Shown here: positions 55,036 to 64,000 of the stretch, one piece after another
Position numbering within the stretch: position 1 is the stretch's first letter
How the letters are laid out: each line of letters starts with the position of its first letter
DNA from: Microbacteriaceae bacterium
Lineage (GTDB): Bacteria > Actinomycetota > Actinomycetes > Actinomycetales > Microbacteriaceae
Assembly: GCA_004297935.1 (NCBI GenBank)
Contig: SCRE01000010.1
Location: 186,001-250,000 of the forward strand
Reading direction: 5' to 3'
Length of the DNA stretch: 64,000 nt
Translations under genes and position numbers: made by a program
The notes under the pieces: generated by a model
Databases searched by the model: none
What the model saw: only the letters and a program-made list of their open reading frames with translations
Told to the model about the DNA's origin: nothing

Positions 55036-56778
55036 TTACGTGACGGAGAAGTCGGGCGCCTCCAAGCGCACGCGATCGGCGGATGCGTCATCCGGTTGCG
55101 TCTGCGACGCACGCTCGGCCTCGAGCCGGCGCAGGTAGAACTGTACCTCGCGCTGCTGGCGCTTCTTGTCCCACCCCAATACGCCCGCCATCAGCGCAGC
55201 GGCGACCGGGGCCGCGGACGCGCCGCGGTCCCACGCCTCGATCGAGATGCGCGTGCGACGTGCCAGCACGTCATCCAAGTGCAATGCCCCCTCGTGAGAC
55301 GCCGCATACACGACCTCGACCCCGAGGTAGTCGTCGGCTCCCGGCAACGGATCGGCCAGCTCCGGATGCGCGTGGACCAGTGCCAGCAACTCCTCGGCCA
55401 GCGTGCCGTAGCGGTTGAGCAGATGCTCGATCCTCGAGACGTGCAGCCCCGATCGGGCGGCGATCCTCGCGCGCTTGTTCCACGCGGCCTGGTAGCCCTC
55501 CGCGCCGACGAGCGCGATCTCCTGGGTCGTCGACGGCGGGATCTTGCCGTCGAGCGCATCGGCCGCGGCATCGATCGCATCCTTCGCCATCACGCGGTAC
55601 GTCGTCCATTTGCCGCCCGCGATCACGACGAGGCCGGGCACGGAGTGCGCCACGATGTGTTCGCGAGACAGTTTCGAGGTCTGCTCGGACTCGCCGGCCA
55701 GCAGCGGGCGCAGCCCGGCGTAGACGCCCTCGACGTCCTCGCGAGTCAGCGGCACGGTCAGCACCGAGTTCACATGCTCGAGCAGGTAATCGATGTCCGC
55801 AGCGGTGGCGGCCGGATGCGCCTTGTCCAGCTTCCAGTCGGTGTCGGTCGTGCCGATCAGCCAATGTCTGCCCCAGGGGATCACGAACAGCACGCTCTTC
55901 TCGGTGCGCAGCAGCAGCCCGATCTTCGACTGGAATCGGTCTCGAGGCACCACCAGGTGCACACCCTTGGACGCCCGCACCTTGAACTGGCCGCGCTCCC
56001 CCACCATGGACTGGGTGTCGTCCGTCCACACGCCTGTCGCGTTCACCACTTGTTTCGCATGGATCTCGAAGCGTTCATCGGTTTGCAGGTCGCGCGCCTG
56101 CACGCCGACGACGCGCTCGCCGACCTTGAGAAAGCCCTCGACCCGCACCCGGTTGGCGACGTGCGCGCCATAGGCCGCGGCGGTGCGCGCCAGGTTGGCG
56201 ACGTAGCGGGCGTCGTCGACCTGCGCGTCATAATACGTGATGCCGCCGATCAGCGCGTCGTGCGCCAACGACGGGATCGCTCGCTCCACCTGGCGCTTGG
56301 ACAGGTGACGGTGGTGCGGCACCCCCGGCGGGCGCAGACCGGTGTACGAGAACGCGTCGTAGAGAAGCATGCCTGCGCCGACATATGCCCGCTCGACGAA
56401 CCGTTTGCGCAACGGGTACAGGAAGCGCACCGGCTTCACCAGATGCGGCGCGATCCGCTGCAGCAGCAATCCGCGTTCGATCAGCGCCTCCCGGACGAGA
56501 CGGAAGTCGAGCTGTTCCAGGTAGCGGATGCCGCCGTGCACCAGCTTCGAGGACCGACTCGAGGTGCCGGATGCCCAGTCCCGCTGCTCGAGCAAGCCGA
56601 CCGACAGTCCGCGGGTCACCGCATCCACTGCGCAGCCGGTGCCGACGATGCCGCCGCCGATGACGAGGATGTCCAGTTCGGTGTTCTTCAGCCCCGTGTT
56701 CTTCAGGGCCGCGATCGCGGTGCTCCGCTCGGCCGGCCCGAGCTTCGACGAATACGTGACGAGACCGCTGCGCGGCAT
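55036..56778 (-). CDS. glpD: Aerobic glycerol-3-phosphate dehydrogenase
   Basis: FAD-dependent, membrane-associated oxidation of glycerol-3-phosphate to dihydroxyacetone phosphate, feeding electrons to quinone. 580 residues. The FAD dinucleotide motif is LDILVIGGGIVGTGCAVDA, followed by RDWASGTSSRSSKLVHGGIRYLEQ, GVHLVVPRDRF and the late VVIAGGKWTTYRVMAKDAID, all diagnostic. A small N-terminal duplication (KNTGLKNTELD) comes from a repeated 12-mer in the DNA. The GDPD enzyme at 43.7 kb could supply glycerol-3-phosphate. Confidence 0.95.
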   Translation of the reverse strand: MPRSGLVTYSSKLGPAERSTAIAALKNTGLKNTELDILVIGGGIVGTGCAVDAVTRGLSVGLLEQRDWASGTSSRSSKLVHGGIRYLEQLDFRLVREALIERGLLLQRIAPHLVKPVRFLYPLRKRFVERAYVGAGMLLYDAFSYTGLRPPGVPHHRHLSKRQVERAIPSLAHDALIGGITYYDAQVDDARYVANLARTAAAYGAHVANRVRVEGFLKVGERVVGVQARDLQTDERFEIHAKQVVNATGVWTDDTQSMVGERGQFKVRASKGVHLVVPRDRFQSKIGLLLRTEKSVLFVIPWGRHWLIGTTDTDWKLDKAHPAATAADIDYLLEHVNSVLTVPLTREDVEGVYAGLRPLLAGESEQTSKLSREHIVAHSVPGLVVIAGGKWTTYRVMAKDAIDAAADALDGKIPPSTTQEIALVGAEGYQAAWNKRARIAARSGLHVSRIEHLLNRYGTLAEELLALVHAHPELADPLPGADDYLGVEVVYAASHEGALHLDDVLARRTRISIEAWDRGASAAPVAAALMAGVLGWDKKRQQREVQFYLRRLEAERASQTQPDDASADRVRLEAPDFSVT

Positions 56779-56874
56779 CCTCTCCGCCTCTCCCGGGCGT
56801 CTGCCCGACCTCCGTGCCCGACCTCTGGGCCCGATCTCCGTGCCCGATCGTGCGTTGTGGCGCTCGTGCTCCGG

Positions 56875-57993
56875 CTAGTGTTCCTGGTATGGCGCGACGA
56901 TGACCTCGACACGCTGGAACTCCTTCAGATCCGAATACCCGGTGGTGGCCATCGATCGGCGCAGCGCGCCGACCAGGTTCGAGGTGCCGTCCGCAAACGG
57001 CGACGGCCCGTAGAGCACGCCCTCCAGCGGCGCGACCTGTCCGACGGCCACCCGGTTCCCGCGTGGCAGCTGCGGGTGATGTGCCTCGGCGCCCCAATGC
57101 CAGCCGCCGCCCGGCGCATCCGTCGAGCGGGCCAGCGCTGTGCCCAGCATGACCGCATCCGCCCCGCACGCGATGGCTTTGACGATGTCGCCGGAGGAGC
57201 CGAGCCCGCCGTCGGCGATCACGTGCACGTAGCGGCCACCCGACTCGTCCATGTAGTCGCGGCGAGCGCCGGCCACATCGGCGACGGCGGTCGCCATCGG
57301 AGCGTGGATGCCGAGCGTCTTGCGTGTGGTCGTCGCCGCGCCGCCGCCGAAGCCGACGAGAACACCCGCAGCGCCCGTGCGCATCAGATGCAGGGCGGCA
57401 GTGTAGGTGGCGGCGCCACCGACGACGACGGGCACGTCGAGTTCGTAGATGAACTTCTTGAGGTTGAGCGGCTCGCGGTCCTTGGAGACGTGCTCCGCGG
57501 AGACCGTCGTGCCTCGGATCACGAACAGGTCGACACCGGCAGCCACGACGGTCTCGTAGAACTCTTGGGTGCGCTGCGGCGACAGCGCACCGGCGACGGT
57601 GACGCCGCCCTCGCGAATCTCGGCGAGGCGCTGGCTGATCAGCTCGGCCTTGATCGGCTCGGCGTAGAGCTGCTGCATCCGTGCGGTCGCCTGCTCGGCC
57701 GGGAGCGCGCGAATCTCTGCCAGCACAGGCTCAGGATCCTCGTAGCGCGTCCAGACACCCTCGAGGTCGAGCACGCCGAGACCGCCGAGCTTGCCGATCA
57801 TGACCGCCGTCGTGGGCGAGACGACGGAGTCCATCGGCGCGGCCAGGAAGGGGATATCGAACTGATATGCGTCGATCGACCAGGTGACGGAAACGTCCTC
57901 CGGGTCGCGCGTTCGCCTGCTCGGCACGATCGCCACGTCATCGAACGCATACACGCGGCGCCCGCGCTTGGCCCTGCCGATCTCGATCTCCAT
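56875..57993 (-). CDS. guaB3: GuaB3 family IMP dehydrogenase-related protein
   Basis: About 372 residues, the short IMPDH-like paralogue that lacks CBS domains and is found across actinobacteria. Visible are MEIEIGRAKRGRRVYAFDDVAI, FLAAPMDSVVSP and the phosphate-binding IADGGLGSSGDIVKAIACGAD. The IMPDH catalytic-loop cysteine motif GPGSICTTR is not present, so it is not a standard IMP dehydrogenase; recent work points to GMP reductase activity in some members. Start ATG 57993 has GGAG eight bases upstream. Confidence 0.9.
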   Translation of the reverse strand: MEIEIGRAKRGRRVYAFDDVAIVPSRRTRDPEDVSVTWSIDAYQFDIPFLAAPMDSVVSPTTAVMIGKLGGLGVLDLEGVWTRYEDPEPVLAEIRALPAEQATARMQQLYAEPIKAELISQRLAEIREGGVTVAGALSPQRTQEFYETVVAAGVDLFVIRGTTVSAEHVSKDREPLNLKKFIYELDVPVVVGGAATYTAALHLMRTGAAGVLVGFGGGAATTTRKTLGIHAPMATAVADVAGARRDYMDESGGRYVHVIADGGLGSSGDIVKAIACGADAVMLGTALARSTDAPGGGWHWGAEAHHPQLPRGNRVAVGQVAPLEGVLYGPSPFADGTSNLVGALRRSMATTGYSDLKEFQRVEVIVAPYQEH

Positions 57994-58102
57994 GCTCACC
58001 GCTCCAGCCTAGCCGCCGCCTCGGACACGGACTCCGCACACGCGCCCCGGACGCCCGGCGTCGCCGCTCCTCACCGGCGCCTCACCGTGCGTCACCGAAA
58101 AG

Positions 58103-58170
58103 GACGGAGATTCTTCGCGGATGCCGGCCTGTCGCATCCGCCCCTCGGTGTGTCGCCGGATTTCTCCGTC
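58103..58170. terminator. Nested stem-loops after the F420-dependent dehydrogenase gene
   Basis: Outer stem GACGGAGA (58103-58110) with TCTCCGTC (58163-58170), flanked by AAAA and TTTT. Inner stem GCGGATGC (58117-58124) with GCATCCGC (58134-58141). It lies 49 bp past the fgd stop codon and about 110 bp before guaB3. It may end the fgd transcript or form part of the guaB3 leader. Confidence 0.5.
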
Positions 58171-58218
58171 GTTTTGAGAAGACGCCGCGCTCCGCGCTGT
58201 GCCGCGCCCGACGTGACG

Positions 58219-59250
58219 TCAGCCCACAACGTCGAGCGCGCGCAGCCGCGGCGCCAGATCGCGCTCGAACAGGGTGAGAAAGCGCTCCTGGTCCGAGCCG
58301 GGGCCGTGGAAGACGAGATGGTTGAAGCCGGCACGCACGTATTGCGCGATCGCCTCGACGGTCTCTTCCGGATCAGAGCCGACGATCCAACGCTTCGCGA
58401 TCGTCTCGATCGGGAGCGCATCTGCCGCCTGTTCCATTTCGATCGGGTCGGTGATGTCGTGCTTCTGCTCTTTGCTCAGCGACAGCGGAGACCAGAATCG
58501 GGTGTTCTCCAGCGCCGCCGTCGGATCGGTGTCGTAGGAGAGCTTGATCTCGATCATCCGATCGATGTTCTCGCTGTCGCGGCCCGCCGCATCCGCCCCG
58601 GCCGCCACGGCGGGGATCAGCTGTTCCGTATACAACTCCATACCCTTGCCCGACGTGCAGATGAAGCCGTCACCCGCTCGTCCGGCATACTTCGCGACCA
58701 GGGGGCCTCCGGCGGCGATGTAGACGGGCACACCGCCCTCGGGGCGATCGTAGATGCTCGCATCGTGCGTCGAGTAGTACTCGCCCTCGAAGGTGACCCG
58801 GTCCTCGGTCCACAGAGCACGCATCAGGGCGATCGCCTCGCGGAGCCGGGCGAACCGCTCCTTGAACTCGGGCCAGTCCTGCTCGCCTGCGCCGCGGAAC
58901 CCGGTGGCGATCTCGTTGAGTGCCTCGCCGGTGCCGACGCCGAGCATGATGCGCCCGGGATACAGACAGGCGAGTGTCGCGAAGGCCTGTGCGACCACCG
59001 CCGGGTTGTAGCGGAACGTCGGGGTCATCACAGACGTGCCGATCTGCACCCTCGACGTGCGCTCGCCGACCGCTGCCATCCAGGCGAGCGAGAACGGCGC
59101 GTGCCCGCCGGCGTGCCGCCACGGCTGGAAATGGTCGCTGACGGCCACGCTCTGCATGCCGTGTCGCTCGGCCATGACGGCGATCTCCACGAGCGTGCGC
59201 GGGTCGAACTGTTCGGCCGAGGCCTTGTAGCCGAGCTTGAGTGGCAGCAT
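58219..59250 (-). CDS. fgd: F420-dependent glucose-6-phosphate dehydrogenase
   Basis: Oxidises glucose-6-phosphate to 6-phosphogluconolactone while reducing coenzyme F420. The 343 residues follow the mycobacterial Fgd1 pattern from end to end: [70 protein letters not shown] and the C-terminal [20 protein letters not shown]. His in SDHFQPW and Glu in GTGEALNE correspond to the catalytic residues. Start ATG 59250; the frame runs on upstream to 60924 but there it is antisense to patB. No F420 biosynthesis gene is in the window. Confidence 0.92.
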   Translation of the reverse strand: MLPLKLGYKASAEQFDPRTLVEIAVMAERHGMQSVAVSDHFQPWRHAGGHAPFSLAWMAAVGERTSRVQIGTSVMTPTFRYNPAVVAQAFATLACLYPGRIMLGVGTGEALNEIATGFRGAGEQDWPEFKERFARLREAIALMRALWTEDRVTFEGEYYSTHDASIYDRPEGGVPVYIAAGGPLVAKYAGRAGDGFICTSGKGMELYTEQLIPAVAAGADAAGRDSENIDRMIEIKLSYDTDPTAALENTRFWSPLSLSKEQKHDITDPIEMEQAADALPIETIAKRWIVGSDPEETVEAIAQYVRAGFNHLVFHGPGSDQERFLTLFERDLAPRLRALDVVG

Positions 59251-59415
59251 TGCGTGTCTACTTTCTGCATGGATCGAATGATCTCCACTGTGCCTCTCCA
59301 CTGTGCCAGATGATGGCGCATCCGCGTACCACGGGACTGGCTCGTTCTCGCCGACCTCAGCGGGCGCCGTCCTGCTGCGCTGGCCATGCCGGCCTGGCTG
59401 CGACATCCTTGAAGC

Positions 59416-60612
59416 ATGGATGTCCAGGCCGAGCCGCTCGAAACCCTCCGCACGCGCACCAGCGAGAAGTGGGCCGAGTACCCCGCCGACGTGCTGCCGC
59501 TGTTCGTCGCCGAGATGGACTACCCGCTCGCGGAGCCGATTGCGCAGGCGCTCGCCGACGCCATCCGCCGTTCCGACACCGGGTATGCCGGACCCGGCCG
59601 TAATCCGCTCCCCGCGACGTTCGCCGACTTTGCCCGACGCCGCTGGGGCTGGGCGGTCGACCCCGCGCACCTGTCGACGACGACGGATGTCAGCGTCGTA
59701 CTGGTCGAATCGTTGCGGTTGTCGATCGCTCCGGGCGACGATGTCATCATCACGCCGCCGATCTATCCGCCGTTCTTCGATCTCGTGCCCGAGGCCGGCG
59801 GACGCGTCGTCGAGGTGCCGTTGCTGGATGACGGCGAATCGTGGGCACTCGACCTGGAGGGCATCGAGGCCGCATTCGCCGTCGGCGCCCGCGCGATGCT
59901 GCTCTGCAACCCGCACAACCCGGTCGGACTCGTGCATTCCGCCGCCCAGCTGGCGGCCCTGGCCGAGTTGGCGGCGCGGTACGACGCCACGATCATCAGC
60001 GATGAGATCCACGCCCCGCTCTGCTCTCCGGGTTCGACCGATCGCTCGCTCGCGGCATCGCTGCCGACCGCCGCGGATGCCCCGTTCACGCCGTTCCTCT
60101 CCGTCTCGGATGCCGCGCGCGAGCACGGCATCGCGGCCCACTCGGCCAGCAAGGGCTGGAACCTCGCCGGCCTCAAGTGCGCACTGTTCGTCACCACCGG
60201 CGAGCGGATGCGCACCCGCCTTTCCGCGCTTCCCGACGAGGTGCACTTTCGCACCAGCCTGTTCGGGCGCATCGCGAATGCTGCCGCATTTGCGGAGGGT
60301 GAGGAGTGGCTCGACGGGGTGCTGCGCAGCATCCGGTCGAATCGCACGCTGCTGGGCGAGCTGCTCGCCGAGCAGCTGCCCGAGGTCGGCTACCGCCCAC
60401 CGGCTGCGAGCTACTTGGCCTGGTTGGACTTGCGCGCACTCGGCTGGGGCGACGACCCGCGCCGGCACATCCTCAAGAACGCACGGGTCGCGCTCAACCC
60501 GGGGCACGACTTCGGCGTGCAGGGTGTCGGCTTCGCCCGGCTGAACTTCGCCTGCTCCCCCAGCGTGCTCACCGAAGCCGTCGACCGGATTGCGCGGCTG
60601 CCTCGGCAGTAA
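59416..60612 (+). CDS. patB: MalY/PatB family aminotransferase (cystathionine beta-lyase)
   Basis: PLP enzyme of 398 residues, fold type I, cleaving C-S bonds of cystathionine or cysteine. Visible are the N-terminal [41 protein letters not shown], the Asn-Pro site [23 protein letters not shown] and the PLP lysine in [18 protein letters not shown]. It is divergent from fgd across a 165-bp gap with no clear promoter. TetR-gene convergence follows 36 bp after its stop. Confidence 0.9.
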   Translation: MDVQAEPLETLRTRTSEKWAEYPADVLPLFVAEMDYPLAEPIAQALADAIRRSDTGYAGPGRNPLPATFADFARRRWGWAVDPAHLSTTTDVSVVLVESLRLSIAPGDDVIITPPIYPPFFDLVPEAGGRVVEVPLLDDGESWALDLEGIEAAFAVGARAMLLCNPHNPVGLVHSAAQLAALAELAARYDATIISDEIHAPLCSPGSTDRSLAASLPTAADAPFTPFLSVSDAAREHGIAAHSASKGWNLAGLKCALFVTTGERMRTRLSALPDEVHFRTSLFGRIANAAAFAEGEEWLDGVLRSIRSNRTLLGELLAEQLPEVGYRPPAASYLAWLDLRALGWGDDPRRHILKNARVALNPGHDFGVQGVGFARLNFACSPSVLTEAVDRIARLPRQ

Positions 60613-60647
60613 GGTAACGTCTGCCGGCCTGCGACACCGGACGTCGC

Positions 60648-61229
60648 TCAGCGGGCGAGCGAGACCAGAATGAGGTCGGCGGTGCGTTCGAAACGCTCCA
60701 CATCGTCGAAGGCGCGTGCGACGAGCATTGCCCCCTCGATCGCACCGATCAACGTCGATGCCGAATTCTCCGGGTGCTCGGTCGGCCGAAGGGAGCCGTC
60801 CGCGGCTCCCTGGCTGAGCACGAGCGCCAGCCAGCGCTCGTTGTGTTGAAAGAACGCGAGCACGGCCGATCGCATCGGCTCCGGCAGGGTCAGATAGTCC
60901 GCTGCCAGCATCCCGCACAGGCACATGCGGTGCTGACGCAGCACCTCTGCATAGAGCTCGGTGTAGCCGACGAGTTTGGCCGCAGCCTCCGGTGCACGTG
61001 CATCGATCGCTTGGAGCGCCGACTGAAACCGCGTGGCGTAGCGATCGACCAGGGCGAGACCGAGCGCAGCCTTGCCGGCGAAGTGATAGTGCAGCGAAGC
61101 GGTCTTGATGCCGAGTTCGGCTGCCACGTCGGCGTAGCTGAACGCGTTGTAGCCACGCTGCTGTACGAGGCGTTCTGCCACATCCAGAATGCGTGTCGCC
61201 GTGTCTAGCTCCACCGTCTGAGCGTCCAT
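60648..61229 (-). CDS. TetR-family transcriptional repressor
   Basis: 193-residue regulator. The N-terminal helix-turn-helix is [20 protein letters not shown] followed by [21 protein letters not shown], and the C-terminal half is a ligand-binding helical domain ([15 protein letters not shown]). The Cys residues in [15 protein letters not shown] are notable and could sense redox state or an electrophile, as in NemR-like repressors. Start ATG 61229. It is divergent from the cupin-DUF1059 operon, with an operator palindrome in the shared promoter. Confidence 0.9.
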   Translation of the reverse strand: MDAQTVELDTATRILDVAERLVQQRGYNAFSYADVAAELGIKTASLHYHFAGKAALGLALVDRYATRFQSALQAIDARAPEAAAKLVGYTELYAEVLRQHRMCLCGMLAADYLTLPEPMRSAVLAFFQHNERWLALVLSQGAADGSLRPTEHPENSASTLIGAIEGAMLVARAFDDVERFERTADLILVSLAR

Positions 61230-61253
61230 GGCTTCAGCATAGTCAGATCCGTC

Positions 61254-61284
61254 TTGTTTTTGCCTACTAGTAGGTAGATACTCT
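61254..61284 (+). promoter_or_regulatory. Divergent promoter with TetR-type operator
   Basis: TTGTTT (61254-61259), a 17-bp spacer and GATACT (61277-61282) form a promoter for the cupin operon. The spacer contains CCTACTAGTAGG (61263-61274), a perfect 12-bp palindrome extendable by one more pair. It lies between the divergent TetR gene and the cupin gene and would let the repressor block both. Confidence 0.65.
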
Positions 61285-61314
61285 GTGCAACGAATCACGA
61301 AGAGGTGAACAGAG

Positions 61315-61677
61315 ATGAGCAAAGTCGAACAGGAGAATTTCGCGTCGCCCAGTGAGACCAGAACCTTCCCGCACGGCAAGGCGGAGATTCTCCACATGCG
61401 CAACGGCACGATCGGCCGGCTGACACTGGAACCGGGCTGGCGGTGGTCAAACGACGTCAAGCCGATCGCCGGCACCGACAGCTGTGAGGCACCGCATTTT
61501 CAGTACCATGTGAGCGGCCAGCTGGCCATCCGCATGGACGACGGGCAAGAGCTCGTCGCAGGTCCTGGAGACGTGACCAGCCTTCCGGAAGGTCACGATG
61601 CGTGGGTCGTCGGCGACGAGGCCGTTGTCACGGTCGACTGGTACGGAGCCGCCGACTACGCGAAGGCGGCGACCTGA
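61315..61677 (+). CDS. Single-domain cupin protein
   Basis: 120-residue beta-barrel protein. The cupin pattern is CEAPHFQYHVSGQLAIRMDDG and the second motif GPGDVTSLPEGHDAWVVGDE; His in HFQYHVSG and in PEGHDAW are candidate metal ligands. Function is unknown; such proteins often act as detoxifying dioxygenases, isomerases or sensors. AGAGGTGAAC lies before the ATG. First gene of a TetR-controlled pair with the DUF1059-like protein. Confidence 0.85.
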   Translation: MSKVEQENFASPSETRTFPHGKAEILHMRNGTIGRLTLEPGWRWSNDVKPIAGTDSCEAPHFQYHVSGQLAIRMDDGQELVAGPGDVTSLPEGHDAWVVGDEAVVTVDWYGAADYAKAAT

Positions 61678-61741
61678 CCCACGCGGGTCGCCTTGACCCA
61701 GGAACGGAAACGAACCTCTGACGCACATGCAAAGGAGGTGA

Positions 61742-61939
61742 ATGATGAACAGAGTGATGATCGACTGTCGCAAGACGCCGAGCGACGCGAACTGCCAGGT
61801 CACAATCGCCGGAACGCACGACGAGGTGCTGGAACTCGCCGTCTGGCACGATGTGACCGCACACGGCCACGTCGACGGGCCGGAATTACGAGCGGCGATC
61901 GAAAAGGACATGACCGCAGTCGAACCCGCCATGATGTGA
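61742..61939 (+). CDS. Small DUF1059-like protein
   Basis: 65-residue protein with the DUF1059 layout: an N-terminal Cys pair (IDCRKTPSDANCQVTIAGT), then a helix rich in Glu and His (HDEVLELAVWHDVTAHGH). The ribosome-binding site AAAGGAGGTGA is perfect, indicating strong translation; the tandem ATGATG gives two possible starts. It is 64 bp after the cupin gene and is probably co-transcribed. Function is unknown. Confidence 0.72.
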   Translation: MMNRVMIDCRKTPSDANCQVTIAGTHDEVLELAVWHDVTAHGHVDGPELRAAIEKDMTAVEPAMM

Positions 61940-61958
61940 TCCGCCCGTGATCCACCTC

Positions 61959-61998
61959 GCCGAGTTGCCGCGCGAAAGGTCATTCGCGGCAACTCGGC
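61959..61998. terminator. Bidirectional stem-loop between DUF1059 gene and guaB
   Basis: A perfect 14-bp stem, GCCGAGTTGCCGCG (61959-61972) with CGCGGCAACTCGGC (61985-61998), and a 12-base loop. It lies between two converging genes, 19 bp after the first and 88 bp from the guaB stop. Confidence 0.75.
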
Positions 61999-62086
61999 AT
62001 GCGCGGCAATTCGATGTGTGCGGGATTGCCACATCTTGCGCTCTCGTGACGGCGATTTCGCGACGTGCTCGTCTACCAGCGGAAGG

Positions 62087-63683
<1,597 letters not shown>

Positions 63684-63706
63684 ATGCTAACCGCAGAACG
63701 CCGTGA

Positions 63707-64000
63707 CTATTCCGGGAGCGGATCCGCCGTCGGCGTGCCACCGGGCTCGCAACTCTCGGATGCCGCTGCCTTGTCGCGTCGTTGCCGCCGCACCGCGACG
63801 ACCATGTCCACACTCAGGATGACCAGTGCGATCCAGACCAGGCCGAATCCGAACCAGCGCTCGGGCGGCATCGCCTCGTGCAAGAGGAACACACCGACCA
63901 GAAACTGGATGAATGGTGCGAAGTATTGGATGAACCCCAGATAGACCAACGGAAGTCGTCGAGCCGCTGCCGCGAACATCAGCAACGGCACCGCCGTGAT
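63707..64000 (-). CDS. rarD: EamA/RarD family transporter (N-terminus beyond right edge)
   Basis: The last 97 or so residues of a ten-helix drug/metabolite transporter. The visible sequence ITAVPLLMFAAAARRLPLVY, then LGFIQYFAPFIQFLVGVFLL and HEAMPPERWFGFGLVWIALV, is the conserved C-terminal EamA repeat of RarD (chloramphenicol-sensitivity protein) homologues. A charged tail of about 25 residues ends at 63707. The frame is open through the right edge. Confidence 0.85.
   Translation of the reverse strand: MTAVPLLMFAAAARRLPLVYLGFIQYFAPFIQFLVGVFLLHEAMPPERWFGFGLVWIALVILSVDMVVAVRRQRRDKAAASESCEPGGTPTADPLPE

Noticed and set aside
54982-59313. A 1443-codon open frame on the plus strand
   Set aside because: It is antisense to glpD, guaB3 and fgd, all with clear motifs. 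Its composition is what GC-rich third-position bias produces on the opposite strand, and it has no recognisable domain.
59251-60924. The upstream extension of the fgd frame
   Set aside because: This part is antisense to patB. The Fgd family begins at the ATG 59250, so the open frame upstream is accidental.

Overview
The window is a gene-dense, high-GC stretch of an actinobacterial chromosome. The best fit is Microbacteriaceae (Leifsonia-like relatives). This is inferred from the family mix: a eukaryotic-type NADP isocitrate dehydrogenase, GuaB3 beside GuaB, DUF6350 and DUF3817 membrane proteins, an F420-dependent glucose-6-phosphate dehydrogenase, a LAETG-type surface anchor, and a dispersed intergenic repeat (GGTGGTCGAGTAGC...TATCGAGACC) that I recall from that family. 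I see no rRNA or tRNA gene, CRISPR array or replication origin.

Layout. 1-6.8 kb: a ROK-regulated oligosaccharide operon (binding protein, two permeases, GH38 alpha-mannosidase cut by the left edge). 6.9-10.1 kb: icd, an SRPBCC relic, a GNAT, an alkyltransferase-like protein and an ArsR regulator. 10.3-16.9 kb: a TDT-type transporter, a heterodimeric ABC exporter preceded by a 32-codon leader ORF, and a membrane-tethered dimethylargininase. 17-27.8 kb: an amino-acid dehydrogenase with a divergent Lrp regulator, purH-purN, a DUF6350 protein, sucCD, an MpaB-like protein, and murQ with a sugar kinase for cell-wall sugar recycling. 27.9-32.5 kb: a surface protein, pcrA and a VapC toxin whose antitoxin gene is broken. 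32.6-43.7 kb: an accessory catabolic island bracketed by two transposase relics. It holds a creatininase-family enzyme, class II aldolase, Tm-1-like protein and zinc alcohol dehydrogenase on one strand, and a LacI regulator, NitT/TauT-type ABC importer and malate synthase on the other. 43.7-64 kb: mostly housekeeping genes (GDPD, BI-1, TauE/SafE, acs, guaA, SURF1, KhtTU-like K+ efflux, glpD, guaB3, fgd, patB, a TetR/cupin/DUF1059 unit, guaB, RarD cut by the right edge).

The most interesting region is the island. Three promoters (before the creatininase operon, lacI and the importer) each carry a matching operator, TGTAAAGGGTTACA or a variant, just after the -10 box. This defines a compact LacI regulon for an unidentified substrate, perhaps one that yields glyoxylate given the adjoining malate synthase. 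Other leads are a 54-bp perfect palindrome present twice, a palindrome shared by the icd and sucC promoters, the leader ORF before the ABC exporter, and the membrane-fused dimethylargininase. All functions are inferred from sequence motifs and context; no database search was possible.
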